Shown in pieces: positions 23,311 to 36,200 of a stretch of DNA of 64,000 bases. Below the pieces are notes generated by a model. The model was not told where the DNA came from. It did not search any database and was given only the letters and a program-made list of their open reading frames with translations. This DNA is from Serinus canaria (lineage: Eukaryota; Chordata; Aves; Passeriformes; Fringillidae). Every line of letters starts with the position of its first letter. Position 1 is the stretch's first letter. The stretch is taken from positions 63,783,543 through 63,847,542 of the forward strand of contig NC_066314.1 in the NCBI RefSeq assembly GCF_022539315.1. The letters run 5' to 3'. Made by a program: the position numbers and the translations under genes.

Positions 23311-26300
23311 CCTTAATTGCAAGCTAACCAACAAGCTTTTGTGCACGTGCTTAATTTTAATAAATGCCTGTGCAGGTAAGTAAAGTAAAAGTTACTATTT
23401 CTTTTTTGAGATGCCAGAGAGGAGAGGGATGAATTAGTGGTTAGATTTGGAATTTAAGAGAGCTTGGTTCATTTCTCTGATCTGTAACCATCTTGCTATA
23501 CTGCCTTGGATTAGTTATTTCATGTCAGTAACTCAATCTTATGTCCATAAAACATGGTTTCATGATGCTACTCTGTCCCACAAAAGGCTTAGAAAAATAA
23601 AGGGTATTGTAGAGATAGGGAAATTGTACATTTCTATTGAGTAATGGATACAGGATTTATGAAGTAAGGAGTTACAGGGAAGAAAAGAGCTGATGCTCTC
23701 CTTCCGTTTTTCTCTGTACTTTCTTCTGCTCCAGTTCCTGTAATTCTTCTTTTATCTTTCATTGCTTCAAATCACCCACTGTTTTCTTTCAGAGAATAAG
23801 AATATTGTTTCATCTTGTCTTGTATTCCAGCCCAAACCTCATTTCTGCATAGAACCTAGACCCCTCCACTTGCATACCACCTCCAGCTTGTTGGATGGGC
23901 AGTGAATCTGGCAGTCCTGGAGAAGCTACAGGGAAGTAGAGCTATGAAAACTACCTGCAGTGACAGACTAGTGAGGCTATTCTCATTCAACCACTTTCCA
24001 GAGGGATGGAGCTTCCAAGGTCGGATGCACACATGGAAGGGAAGAATCATTCTTTGCCCCTGAGTATTGCTGCTGGCCACCCCAGGTCTCTGATGCCTGC
24101 ATTTCCCATGCTGCTCAAATCCCTCCTCTCCGGACTAAGCTCTGAGATCTCCCACTGGTCTATAGCTACAAACTTCTCTCTTCTGCTCTTTCCCCACCCT
24201 CAGTCCTACATCTTCTATAGCTACTGGTTTCCAAATCCTCATGTTCCCATTGCTGCTCTCCCACAAACCTGGGCTGCTCTGACTGCTGTGCCCTGCTCTC
24301 CACGCCAACAAAGGAAGTGGTATCTAAAAAAGCTACAAATGTTTCAACCTGAGTATCTCAGCAACACTTCTACTTTTAAATACCCTGAAGAACAGTCAGT
24401 AGCAGTTATGTCTGGTACAGAAGTCTGCTCTGAAAGCAGATTAGACCCAACCTCCCACTGCCCCTGAAGCTGTCCATGAAAAAGTCATCACCTCACTTCC
24501 CATCTGGTGACTTGGGTTTCCCCTAATCCGTTACAGCCAAAACAAACCAGTGCAGCAAATTTCTACTATTTAAACTGCTTAAGCTGCTCTGGTTGACTTT
24601 GGCCAAAGCTAATTTGGGAGGGATTGAGTGAGCAGCTCGCAGGTAGGGAGGGGAGGTGGTAGCCTTTGGCAGAAGACAGCCATGACCGTGACTGGGAGCT
24701 TTGTGGGAATGCTAACTTCTTCAACAACTCCACTTCAGCCTATGGAGGAAGTGAGCACCCACAAGGGGATTTTAAACATGGTAAATTCCGTGCTTATAGT
24801 TCAGTTCTCACCTATTTCACAAGAGGTTTCCCTGGCAAACCACTCCTTTCCACCACGCAGAAACCATGATGACGTTACTCAGGCTGTCATTTATCTTTCC
24901 CCTGTTTAATCACTGCTAACTGATTAACCAAACGAAGTGCCACAAAGTCCATTTGCTGGAAAAGGAACAAAAAGCTGCACTAGCTTTTAGTAATAAAGAA
25001 AGAGAAACCTTTGTAAAAAAGGTGCATGACCTCCTGCTCTTGAAAGTACCCAGCTATTGCCCCTCCCTGGCCCCCAGGAACAGGGGCAGTGAGGGGTGAC
25101 ACACTTGCAGCCACTCCTGCCAGAAGTGAGGCTTGAACGGGTAGGACAGGGGGAGTGTCAAAGTTCAAGGGCTGTGGCATAGCTGGTTAGATAGCCACCA
25201 CAATGTCTTTTGCCCTTGTTTCACCCCATATAGACACTTCTGATCTTCTTATCTCATAAGCCTCATAAGGAGGCACAAGAAAGGAATGCTAACTTTAACT
25301 CTTTCACTACCATTTTCTCAAAAACAAACAGCGAACTTAGGCCAAAAAGCCCATCACCAGAAGTGCAACAAAATACATTTCACAGAATTGACAGACATTA
25401 AAAACTTGGGGAGGGGAGGTCAGCAGCCGGGGACACCAGCAAAGCCAGGCACTGTCTCTCCGAGATGGTTCAGGTATTTGCCAAATCAAGGCCTGATCCT
25501 CTCCTGGTTTGCACCTGCAGTTCAGGTCATTTCCAGGAGCTTACTGTGCAAGTGGTAGGGAGGAAGGAAAGGCTCTCAGAGGGGGAAAAAAAGAGTTAAA
25601 TGATGTTAAGACTCTGACATGCAAAGGAGTTTCTGCTCCTACACAAGTGGCCAAGGCCAGCTGAGGGATGTCAGCTGCCAACAGGCTCACACTTTGGCCA
25701 CTGCAAACAGGAGGCAAAGGATGCAGCTCCTACTCTCAATGAAGTGAGGTCTGCTGCTGCTGTGCTTGAGCCTTCCTGACTCCTCCTGTTGTGTCTTGAG
25801 GTTAGCAATGAACCTGTCCAGTTTCACCCTGAAATGTTCTCCCAAATCAGACTTTTGGCTCAAGCTTGGCTGAATAGAAAAAGTTATTCTTGGTAATAAT
25901 TTCAATGTGCAGGAATTAATTGTGATACCACTGGTTTTGTCACATCTTTTATTATATTAGGAAAAGAAATATCCTGACTCTATACTGAAAAAGCTTTAAT
26001 TTGCTGTTCTACTACAGACTTTTCTGCATAAATCTTTTTCTTAGCTAAAAAGAAAAATATTTTCAAAAGATCACAAGTACTTCTTATTGTTACAGTTTTA
26101 CAGTCAGGAAATTTTTACAGCCTCACAATTTAAACAAAACCCAAACCTGTTACATAAGGTGTTACTGAGTTGAGATGAGAAAAGGGAAGAGAGAATTGCA
26201 ATGTCTTTCCTCCTCACCACACACCTCTCTCCACTGCTCCCCTCTTTGTGAGGATAACCATGCTGGAACTGTTTGTTCCTGCAATTTTCTGGAATGAAAG

Positions 26301-27261
26301 AGCTGGGACACTGGCCGTCACCTCCAGTTTCTCTGGCACACTCTCTGATCCCCTTCATCAAAATGGGTCACTTCTAGCTCCATTAACCAGCAGTTAATTG
26401 TGCTGATTTTTAATGCTGTGGGCACTTTGGGGTTTTGAGAAGGGCATCTTTGGGGCCACTGCTTTATTGAGACAGAAGGGCAGAACTGCTTTTCAGCTAC
26501 TGGAGAGGGACATGTGCAAAAGAGTGAACATCCCAATGTTAATTGCTTTACCATAATTTCTTCATTGCTTTTGTCTTTGTCGTGCAGCTTGGGCTTCTCT
26601 CTTCCCTGCCTGTTCTGCACACCCTCACACAGGACATGACTGTTCAGTACAAGTGCCAACAAGGTGTTCTCATGACACTGCTCCCAATTCCTTAGCAACA
26701 AGGGCCTTCATCAAGGTAGTTCTTGGTCAATATTGAGAGGACAGAGCCCCCTCCCCCCCCCCATACAATTTATTGAGTTACTTTCTTCCTGAAAACAACA
26801 AACACCCAAACCATTTTACTGTGAGCGACAGCCATGTGCTTTTCTGAGGGCATTTCAGAAGAGACAGCCACCAAGAACGTAAGGACCCATGCAGTTAATC
26901 ATCTTTCTCATGCTGTCTTCCAAGGGTTTCTGGCACAGGGATTCAAAGCTGTCAGAGGTGATGGACTGGAGTTTGAATTTTGGTGTGCAAGCTGTCCGGC
27001 ATGCCCAGCAGTGCCAGCAGGTTCGCCTTAGTAATGATGCCCCTAAGGGAGAAAGAGGACTGCAGAATATTCTATCAGGTCTTGAAGAGGGATGCATGAC
27101 AGACAGGACCCATGCAGCCCCTGAAGGATGTACCTTGCCAGTTCAGATTGGTACTAGCCATAACAGATACATGTCAGGCAAAAATAACATATACTTCTGT
27201 GGATCTGCATAGATTTTCACTGTGTGCTTTCAGATTTTTAAATTTATTTAAGAAGGTTATT

Positions 27262-27385
27262 TAAAGGGCAAAGGCCCCCAGCGTTCCTGATGATGCACAG
27301 GGTTCTCTGCCCACCTCAGTGACAGGGGTTGGAACTGGATGACTTTAAGTTCCTTTTCCTTCCCTCAAACACTCTGTGGTTGTAG
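27262..27385 (+). repeat. degenerate CR1 3' end
   Basis: GGGGTTGGAACTGGATGACT and the following TTAAGTTCC, CCTTCCCTCAAACACTCTGT correspond to the CR1 tail (GGGTTGGAACTAGATGATCT...). The copy is much diverged. It abuts the left edge of the DUSP16 CpG island. Confidence 0.65.
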
Positions 27386-27995
27386 GATCCCATAGCACTA
27401 CCACAGGAGGATGTGACGCTTTCACACCCAGGTGGTTGTGCATCGCACCGCACAGCGGCACACTGTAAAAGCAAAGGCCAGGGCGGTATTCACGGATGCC
27501 CGCTCAGCTGGCACAGGGCAGAAAGGAGGGGAGGAGAGGAGAGGCGGCCGAGCGGACAAGGCCCAGCGGACGAGGCCGAGCTGACAAGACTGCGGGCCTG
27601 AGGCGTCGTGAGGCGCCACACGCCGGGCGGGCTCCGGGCCGTGCGGGGAAGGGGCCGGGAGCAGGGAGGGCCTGCGGAGAGGCCGGAGCCGAGCGAGGGC
27701 CGGGCGATGGGCGGGGAAGGGCCGTGCCGGCGGCTCGGTTGAATCGCTCCGCGGCCGCGGCTCCTCCCAGGGGCGGCCCGGCGGCTGTCGCTGGAGGCCG
27801 CGGGCAGCGGGGCCCGTGTTTCCCCGGGGGACAGTGAGAGACCCCCCCCCACCCAACCCCTCCGCCATCGCCTCACGCCGCCGGGTCTGCGCGGCTGCCG
27901 CTGCGGCCCCGCAGGGATCCTCTCTCTCTGCTCCTCCTCTTTCTCCTTCACCCTCTCCCCCCACCTTCACCCCCCGGCTGAGTTCATTCACTGGG

Positions 27996-28043
27996 ATTGG
28001 TTTCAAATGACGCCATCGCTTTATATTTACACCAATGACCTCA
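27996..28043 (+). promoter_or_regulatory. DUSP16: DUSP16 core promoter cluster: CCAAT, CRE-like, TATA-like
   Basis: In 48 bases there are an inverted CCAAT (ATTGG, 27996-28000), a CRE/ATF-like TGACGCCA (28008-28015), a TATA-like TTTATATTTA (28020-28029), a CCAAT (28032-28036) and a second CRE-like TGACCTCA (28036-28043). The sites are seen directly. Their use by ATF, CREB or JUN factors is inferred. If the TATA-like element is used, transcription would start near 28,050-28,060. Confidence 0.6.
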
Positions 28044-28054
28044 TCGCAGCAGCT

Positions 28055-28637
28055 TGAAGTTTACTGACTAGCAAAACTCTTTTCTCTCGCTCGTTCCTCT
28101 CCTTGTGCCTGCCGTCGCTTCTGTCATTCTGGGATTCTAAGGCTTTAAAAAAAAAAACCAAAAACAAAAAACCCCAAACAAACAAAAAGACCAAACACAC
28201 ACACAAAAACCCCCAACCTCCCAAACTTTTTCCCTCCTCCCGAGCTTTTCGGTGTGTGTGTTCGCCTCACCACTGTCCCCTTTTAATTTTTTCAAGCCAT
28301 CTTGGGAGGGGGGAAGGAGCTCCAAAGCTCCAAATGCTTCCTTTTTCTGCTCCTCTCCCCTCCCACCTTCACGCTTCCCACTCTTAAAAAAAAGCCGAAT
28401 ATAATTTTTCTTTTATAATTTTTAAATTTGCTGGGGCTTGTTGTTTTAGGGAGGGCTTTTTTTTTTGTTTTGTTTTTTGGGTTTTTTTTCCCCCTTATTG
28501 AAGAAGAAGGAAAAAGAGGAGCTTTCCCAGCGACTGGAAGAAGACAAAGTTGTTTCGGGCGGCAGCGGCGAGGCTAGTGGGCAATTGCTTTTATGCTTGC
28601 GGAGGGGACAGGCAGCCAGACTGACAGGGGTGACACA
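28055..28637 (+). other. DUSP16: probable noncoding exon 1 (5' UTR) of DUSP16
   Basis: The start is inferred from the TATA-like element. The end is the donor GACACA followed by GTAAGTG at 28638. The segment contains an A/C-rich low-complexity stretch (28144-28220) and a T/G-rich stretch (about 28440-28495). No long ORF fits DUSP16, agreeing with a start codon in the next exon. The TSS could be further right (for example near 28,500), and other first exons in the island cannot be excluded. Confidence 0.45.
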
Positions 28638-28714
28638 GTAAGTGCCGCAGCAGCGCAGGGGACCCCGACCCGGGGCCGCACCGCGGAAGCCAAGCCGGGA
28701 GGGGGGCTAGGGGC

Positions 28715-28750
28715 GCGGGGGGGGCCGGGCCGGGCCGGGCCGGGCCGGCC
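28715..28750 (+). repeat. (GGGCC)n pentamer tract with G-run
   Basis: A run of eight G is followed by about five GGGCC-type units, then GC-rich sequence and GGAGGAGG repeats. It begins about 80 bases inside the proposed first intron of DUSP16. Such tracts form G-quadruplexes and R-loops and are commonly length-variable. Confidence 0.85.
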
Positions 28751-31700
28751 TGGGCGGGGAGGAGGAGGAGGGGGAGGGAGGTGAGGGAGAGGCGGGCGGC
28801 GGGAGCCCTCCCTCCCTCCTCCCGCATGCCCTTCCCCGCCGCCCCCTCACCTCTGGAGGAGAGCGCCCGCAGTGGACAGGTCGCTGCCCCGGCCCGGGCG
28901 GGCTCCGGCCGCCTCCGCAGGTGGTAAGAACGGGGGCCGGAGGGAGGGGGAACGGCACAGGCACCGCACGGCACCGGCGGCCGCCCCGCGCTGCCCTCCC
29001 TACCTGCTGCCGGCACCCTGCTGCCCGCGGCGGCTCCTGCCTCCCGTCCCTTCCTTGCCCTCCTCCCGACATCCACCTGCCTCTCCCCGTGCGGGGAGGA
29101 AGCCGGGCGCCGCCGGAGCGCGGGGCGGGAGAGGAGCCGCCGGGAGAAGCGATGGGAAGGAGCCCGCGGGCTGCCCCGCGGGGGGCTCGGCGCTGCCCGT
29201 GAGCCGCGGCGTGCGCGGCTGCCCTGCTAAACTTAGCCCGGAGCGCTGGCTCCGAGCGGGCTGCGCAAAATGGTCGGGGATGCTTTAAAGCCCCGGAGGG
29301 CTCCCGAAGAAATGCTGAAGTTCTGCCTTCGCCTTGGAAAACGTTTAAATTGAGGCGGCTGACAAAATGGAGGGCTGCCGCGGCGTCCAGGAGGGAGGCA
29401 AATTGTTAACCTGGCATCGCGCTCGCCTGAGCTCCCGGCCCGGGGCTGGCGCCGGGACGCGGCCTGACAGATCCCCGCTCCCGGCCTTGTCCCCCCCCGG
29501 CCCGGGATCCGGGGCTGAGCGCGCATCACCAGGTGTATGGGATGTGCCTGTTGCAGAGCCTGACCAATGGCAGGATTTTTCAGCGGCTAAAAACATTTGG
29601 TTACATGTCAGATGAGAAGCTGGGATTTTTAATTTTTTTAAAAAATTATTTTGATTTTTTTTTAAAGGAAACCCAGGAGAATTTACTTTCTTTTACCGTC
29701 GTTTCAGCTGGTTTAAATATAAAAACAGTTTCTTTGGTTTTCCTTCAAACGAAGGGTGTAGTGATAGCCAGCGATATTGTCTGACCTATGACTAATTTTT
29801 CTGTTCAAACATTCAGTGTATACCCAGCAGAAAAAATAGATCTGTGCTAGTTTTGAAACGTAAAAGTAGATCAAACTGTTTCTCTTAGCAGGGATGTTTG
29901 TTGGGGTTCTTAAAAGAGAAAACCCCAACCAAAACCGAGAATGATTTTGTAATCCTTGCTCTGAGATTTATGCTATTCCTGGCAGTATGTGGTTTGGTAG
30001 ATGCAGAGTTTACAAAGTCACAACTGACCGAACAGGAGTTGGTTTAGACTCTTGTGTTTTGAGGGGAGGTGATAAAATAGTAAGTCTTAATTTCTTTTTA
30101 TGGTGTTCATCCCACTTGCCCATTGGAGATTGAAACATTCATCACAGTTGTTTATGTTGGTTGTCTGGGTGTTTCTACTTGAATGTGGACCGAAGCATGC
30201 AGCAGGGAGGTGTACATGTATTTTTAGCTTTCGTTTTTAATGACAAAAGACACAAAGAGTAGTGATACTCATAAGTAAGTCTTGCATTTACTGAGTATGC
30301 TCATTAATATTTTGAGGATGGAATCTATAAGAAATATCTGAGTTGCAGTAAGTTCCACTTGTTGTGCTTGCTTAATACAATAGTGCTTTAGTAAATCTTA
30401 ATACACAATTTAAAAGTCCCTTTTTAAATGAACAAATACATAAAAGCAACAGAGAATGTGTCAGTTCCTATGCTACAGATGGTAAATTCAAAATGCTTTG
30501 GTTTAATACATATGGGAAGGTCCAGAAAAACAAACCAAGCATTTAAAAATGTAACATGTTCTATGAAGATACCTGAGTACATTCCTACTCCAGTAGCTCT
30601 GCTTTTGTTAGCTACCCAAGCAGATGTAATGGAACAAAATCACACCAGAAAAACTTCTCTAGAAGATAGTGAGCTCAGTTATCTTTGTTTCTGTAAAAAT
30701 GCAAGCTCCTTTTCCAGCAGAGACAGCTGGCCGGGCAGGGGTGTTTGTTTTTAGCTTGGCCTGGCCATAGGGACGGTATCGGCAGAAGCTGTGCAGGAAT
30801 GTGTTAAATGGATTTCGCTGGGAGCTCTGTCTCCCAAGGCAGCCCCGGCGGGATGCCAGCCCTCAGCCCGTGGGAGGAGTTGTGGTTGTATCTGCCATGT
30901 GCCTGTGCACCTTCCTTGGCAGATCGGCTCTGCCCTGCGAGCTCTGGGCTGCTGCCACAGGGACAGTGAAGTCATTCGGAGTCACTGGCAACTGGGTGTG
31001 AGATGGGCCAGTCGCTCCTCTGCCTATCAGATAAAAGATTCACGAAGGCCTGCCGAAGCCCTCGGGGGCTGAATTCAGGCTCTCTTTGTAAGGCCGGCCT
31101 TCATAAGAAATGTCAAATAGACAAGTTAGCTGTTGGTTTCTGTTACTTGCATTTATCTTCAAGTGAGCTCTGCTCCAAAGCATTGGGTGTAAGAGGTGTG
31201 TGCAGGGTGAGGGCTTTGTTCCGTCACCTGGGTTTTTAAAGTTCAGTGCCTTAATTCTCACCAATTCAGCAATATTCACTGTTTTCAAAATGCAATTTTG
31301 TGAAGAAATACAGTAAGTACAGCTGGTAAGGTATTCATGGATGCCCCTTCAGGTATTTTTTTCCCCAAAGAAAAGGAGAGGCAGCAAGATGATAGCTTTC
31401 ACTTTGTAGTATGTCAGCTGAATTTTCTAGGACTTTATTTTTTCTTTTTCTTTTCTGTAGAAGCAGTCAGGAAAGCATCATGGATATTCTTCAAGTGCTG
31501 ACAGTCCTTAATAGCCAGATGGCATAGAGTAGTTACTGTCACAGGATGAAGTGTGGAATGATTGACACATCCCTTCCTTTTTCTTTTCCACATTTTTTTC
31601 CAGCCTTTGAAAGAAACATGGGTTTGGTCTGTGACTCCACTGAATCTGCCCCTATGGATTTGTTGTTATGATAGTGACTAAATGCTTCTTGCAATCTTTT

Positions 31701-33190
31701 AGTATTTTATGCATGGTTGTGTAATGCTAAATCCTTGATTATTTAAGAATTTTCGAGAAGCTGGTTTTCTTGGTAATAGGGAAGAAAGTGTGTCACTAAT
31801 GTGTCAAATGGTACATTCACTTTCCCTACAATTCCTTAGGGATGCCTTCCAGAATGAGCGTTGTGACATGGAGGATTTCTGTAGAATATTTTAAACACCA
31901 ATAAGTACATATCAGTATTGCTAGTATATTTGTGGTTTATCTTTATTCCCTTCTTAAACAAAGGGTAGAGTATCATCCTTTAGGGCTGCCAGTTGCATAC
32001 ATGACCTCTATTTCTGCACAAATCAAAAGCCACAGGTGATGTGTCAGGATGTTGTTCTAGACTAAAGCTTTTAATTGACTGAAGACCAGGGGTCATTTGC
32101 AAGAAAGTGAAGTGAACACTAAATTCATGCTGCTTCGTAGTTGTTACTTGGGAGACCCTGCCCCCAGGAATTTATCACTATTGTAATAGTATCCTCACCC
32201 CAACACTAAAGCCAATAGAGATCAAACTGCCTCTGGAGCAAGGGAGGAGGCTGGGATGCCCTGTGCTCCTGCAGTATTCCTGCTGTCTGAGGACAGGCAT
32301 GGCAACAGGGCAGCTTGTGTCACCACTTCTCTGCCCCACCATGTCTGATTTTTGCATTGCTGTTGTCTTGTCAGCTCCAAATAGTGAATCTCTATTATAA
32401 TTACTCTGTAAGTTCCTGTAACTCCTGAAGGAAGGAAAAATATATGTATTAATGGTCAATTAATATTAATGGCATCTTACTTCTAGATTTGCCTAGTTTT
32501 AACCTGAGCAGTTCTTAGTTTGCCCATGGGTAGGTTCTGCTGGCAGGTACCACGATCTCCAGGGCAGATGGTGTTGGGTACCAGTGAATTACTGCTCAGG
32601 GCTCAAAACAGACCTGCATGTAGGGGGTGTGAATGGAGGGCAGGAGGAAGATGGGTGTGAGTTCAAGGCCCTGTGTTTCCTTCTGCTGCACTATGGGGTC
32701 TGCTGCTGAGCCAAGAGTGTTCTACTCGGAGCTGGCTCAGGGAAGGCTGGCAGCCTTCCATATTGTGTCCCTATGAAATGCTCTGGCAGCTGAAAAATAC
32801 CCCACCAAAATTAATAATTGGGCAAGCTAGGAAAGAGGGGAAAGAGTGTTGTTTCAGTGATGGGAGGTTTCCAGTGGGGCTGCAGGGTTTCAGTGGGAAC
32901 ATTCCCAAGATCCCTTGGTGCTGCTTTTCTGTGCTTTCACTGTCCCAAGCTGGAAGGTATCAAAGGAACTCCTGAAACAAGGTTCTTCTTTGCGGGGATT
33001 TAGTTATCTCTTCTCTTTCCTGGTTACAATATGATACTTATGTTGCCAGTGACTCACACTTACTGTATGAGTTTTCATGCTGTTTCTCATAAACTGGGAT
33101 CAGTTCCTTGCTCAGACCTCCTCAGGTACATTTGCACTCTTCTTTGCTTTCAAGCTGAAGATATGAACTTCTGCCATTTGTTTGGCAAAT

Positions 33191-33214
33191 AAAGATACAA
33201 AAGTTTGTATCTTT
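33191..33214. repeat. short inverted repeat, 11-bp arms
   Basis: AAAGATACAAA, AG, then TTTGTATCTTT form perfect 11-base arms with a 2-base centre. It is AT-rich and probably incidental. Confidence 0.7.
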
Positions 33215-36200
33215 GCATAAAAGAGATGTGAAGAAGCTTTCATTAGTTGAGAATAAATGTAATTTTTTTCTCCATAAGATCTTTTTGCACACTAGTCAGA
33301 GTGATGGTCTGCTAAAATAGTATGAAAAAATTCTTCATAAAATCAATAGTGGAACTGTGTTCCATTACATTAATTTGTCAGAAAATTGACACATTTTCTA
33401 ATATTCAGACTGAAATAGCATTACTCATTTTCATTCTGCTTCACTTGATTTTTGCTTTGCTAAAATGGTCTATGAATTGAGCCTGTTGACTAAATGATAG
33501 ATCAGTGGCTGTACAGATACTCTCTTTTTACACATCCCTGCCTGCTTATCTAATGTTTTTACGTTACTGAAGGCAATGTGGGAGGCAAAAAGATGGGTCT
33601 GAGTCTGTAATGTAGCAACACTGGAATGAGAACTTTACAGAGAACATGAACTGAGGAGGACAACGGGGACTAATTGTATGAAATTCCTTTTATGCACACG
33701 TTCTTGAGTTTGAATAACTAGTATGTATTCAGCCTGCTGGATTAGAAGGCTTTGGCTCTGCATGTGTAGCATAGATGTTGCTCTCAAAATAGGAAAGGAA
33801 CTCTCCCTCCTCCCACGCTATTCCAGATAAAATTGATTCAGTGCTGCATTTTGCTCCTTCTGAACTTCTAGCAAAGCATATTTAGGCTTTATAATTCTGT
33901 TTAGGCTGAATAGTTCATAGTGTTAGAGACATAAATGCCACACTTTTAATAGCTCAAGTGTTGGTTTTGCTTCTTAATTGCTAGGGGTAAGAATCATTCA
34001 TCCCAGACTTTGTAGACTCAAATCCCATGGTAGAACTTGGGTTTTTACCTGCAAGATGGTCCTTGCAGGGGTGCGCCTTTCTCCACAGTCCATATTTCAC
34101 TAAGTTTGTGCAGTCCCTCAAGCAGGACAGGCACCCATCTTCTAAACACCATCTTACAAATACGTGCAGAGTCTGAGCTACACTTCACAGGGCTTCTCTC
34201 AGCCATCCTGCTACTGAAACAAGCCTTCATGTCAGAGGTGAATTGAAATCACCTGAAGAACAGGCATGGGGTTTCTTTCTGCTCATTCTATTAACGCCAC
34301 CTGCAATAGGTAGAGCACCGATCACTTATCCAGTTCCCACAGGTGTTTTGTTACAAGTGCTTAGGTGTTGGGGTTTCATACCTCCCTACTTGAAAATTTG
34401 TACTTGGGACACAGTGTTTTCTCTTGCTTTCCAGGTTTGCTCTCCCAGACTTTCCATGGGAGTCTGTTTGAACTATGGAAAACTGGGAGGGAAGAGAGGT
34501 GGAGGGGGAAGAAACTTTGTGTTATATGTCATTCTTCTGATGCCATCATACTCAGAAGTGCCTTTTCAAACTAAGACAATTTAGGTAGAGGCCTCTTACT
34601 AACAACAGTTTGGTAGCACACAGAATAAGCTTCAGCTTGGTTTCCACAAAGAGTCATAAATGTTTGCCAATTTTTAAGCAAGAAGAAAAACTATTGCAGC
34701 TTGCAGCAGAGAAGTACAGCAGTAATCTTAGTGCATTGGGTTGACCTGTTATTGGAATCTAGTAAGTTTCAAAATATGCAATAGACTGAACCCAGATCAG
34801 GAGAAGGCAAATGGTGTTACCACTTTAGGAGGGCTCCCTCCACCTGTCAGAAAACCTTGTGTTTAAGGCAGGTGTCCTCCAAACTGAGGATAGGCTGTGA
34901 AAGACTCTCTTCCCATAGTCTGCTTGGAGTTCTGCATTGATGGTAAGTCTCTTCTCCTAGCAACAGGACTCTGAACCTTCTTCCCTTTTCTCCCAGGCTA
35001 CTCCCATGTCCTTTCAGTTTCCTAAAAGCTCTCCAGCCTTTACACAGTGGGTATTGGGAGGCCTTACTGAAGCAGGGTCATCTCCAGCAACTGGTCTGTA
35101 TGTTCACAGTCCTGTGTCTCAGGAAGGCAGGGGCAGCTAAGGCAGATGGGCACCATCCTTATGAGAACTGGTAAACTTCATGTTCTCCTGGCTACTAGGA
35201 GACTTACAGTGAAGTCTAATAAAGCTAAGAGAGCTGCTTGTACTTGTACTACCTGCTGCTACCTTGTTTGTTTCTCAGAATCTCACTTTTTTATTTTGTT
35301 TTTTTTGCATGTAACTTTTCAGCTGAATAGGTCTGATTTTCCTGGTCCTTTTTTTCTTGTCCAACTGCTGAAAATCCCTGACTTCTCATGGCTGACACAG
35401 TGTGGGCATGCTGTCATCTTCTCAGTCCTCTGTTCTGCTTGTTAGATAATTCATAATGTTAGAGATAGAATGCCACACTTTTAATAACCATAGATACAAA
35501 TCCATGTGTGGTTACCATCCAGGTGAAAAAGCCTGTTTCCTCAGTGTGGCTCACTTTGCTGTCTGCTGGGATTTCCAGGCAGACCTATTTGAAGATGCCT
35601 GAAAAATTTGCCTATCCAGCCCAGACATGATTGTATAACTAGTCCATTTGTTGCCTGTTTCCTGTCTAAATATTACAGAAAGAAATTTATCACCTTCAAG
35701 AAAAACAGGGATGAAAAAGAACGGGAGTTTAAATCTCCAGGATACTGGTCTGGACAGCAAAAGAAAGTGATGAAATACTGATTAACTATTACTGTCATTG
35801 TACATTTCCCCAATATACTGTTTCCATGAAGGGACACACATCTGTCCACCCCCTCAAATTTACAGGATTTGAAAATTTTTCTGCAACTGAGGCTTGCATG
35901 ACTTGTCAGGTCTCCTGCAGGCATGACCTGTTGTGAAATGAGGAAATGTGTGGTGCATTTGTCCCTGCTGCTTCATGTATGGTTAAACTATAGAAAGCTG
36001 TGGAGGAAGCACAGGCACGCTGCTCCTCTGACAGCCTTCTGCAAATACAAGCTATTAATGACCATTGCCTTTCATGGGCAAAACCAGTCTTGGCAATTGC
36101 TTTGTGCACTTCGTTTCATGGTGTAACAAGCAAGCACATTAGCTATTTTTATTCAAACCCCCAGACATAAGCCACTATGGCAAAGTGGCTATGAAATGTC

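Larger units (their letters stand above)
11251..27439. other. intergenic region between divergent CREBL2 and DUSP16
   Basis: About 16 kb of AT-rich sequence contains no supported exon. The longest open frames (16477-16902, 15267-15683, 24006-24467) lack recognisable domains and conserved splice context, and I treat them as chance. The region holds CR1 fragments near 15.6, 20.1 and 27.3 kb, a (TG)n run at about 23,290, a GA-rich run near 21,530 and an AATAAT-type run near 19,970. Regulatory sequence for either gene may be here but is not identifiable by eye. Confidence 0.75.
27440..29530. promoter_or_regulatory. DUSP16: CpG island of the DUSP16 promoter
   Basis: About 2 kb is very GC- and CpG-rich on either side of a lower-GC core at 27,990-28,560. 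It contains NotI-like GCGGCCGC, many GC boxes and long GC-driven open frames on both strands (for example 27422-28006 minus and 28591-29076 minus). I reject these as genes because they are low-complexity Pro/Ala/Arg/Gly translations. The island is placed correctly for a plus-strand start of DUSP16. Its width leaves room for alternative first exons. A second good donor, GTAAGA, is seen at 28924. Confidence 0.85.

Noticed and set aside
24006..24467. 153-codon open frame
   Set aside because: The composition is rich in Ser, Pro and Leu without any domain, the frame is single, and there is no supporting context.
27422..29529. Long open frames on both strands (up to 194 codons)
   Set aside because: They result from the scarcity of stop codons in CpG-island DNA. 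The translations are low-complexity Pro/Ala/Arg/Gly.
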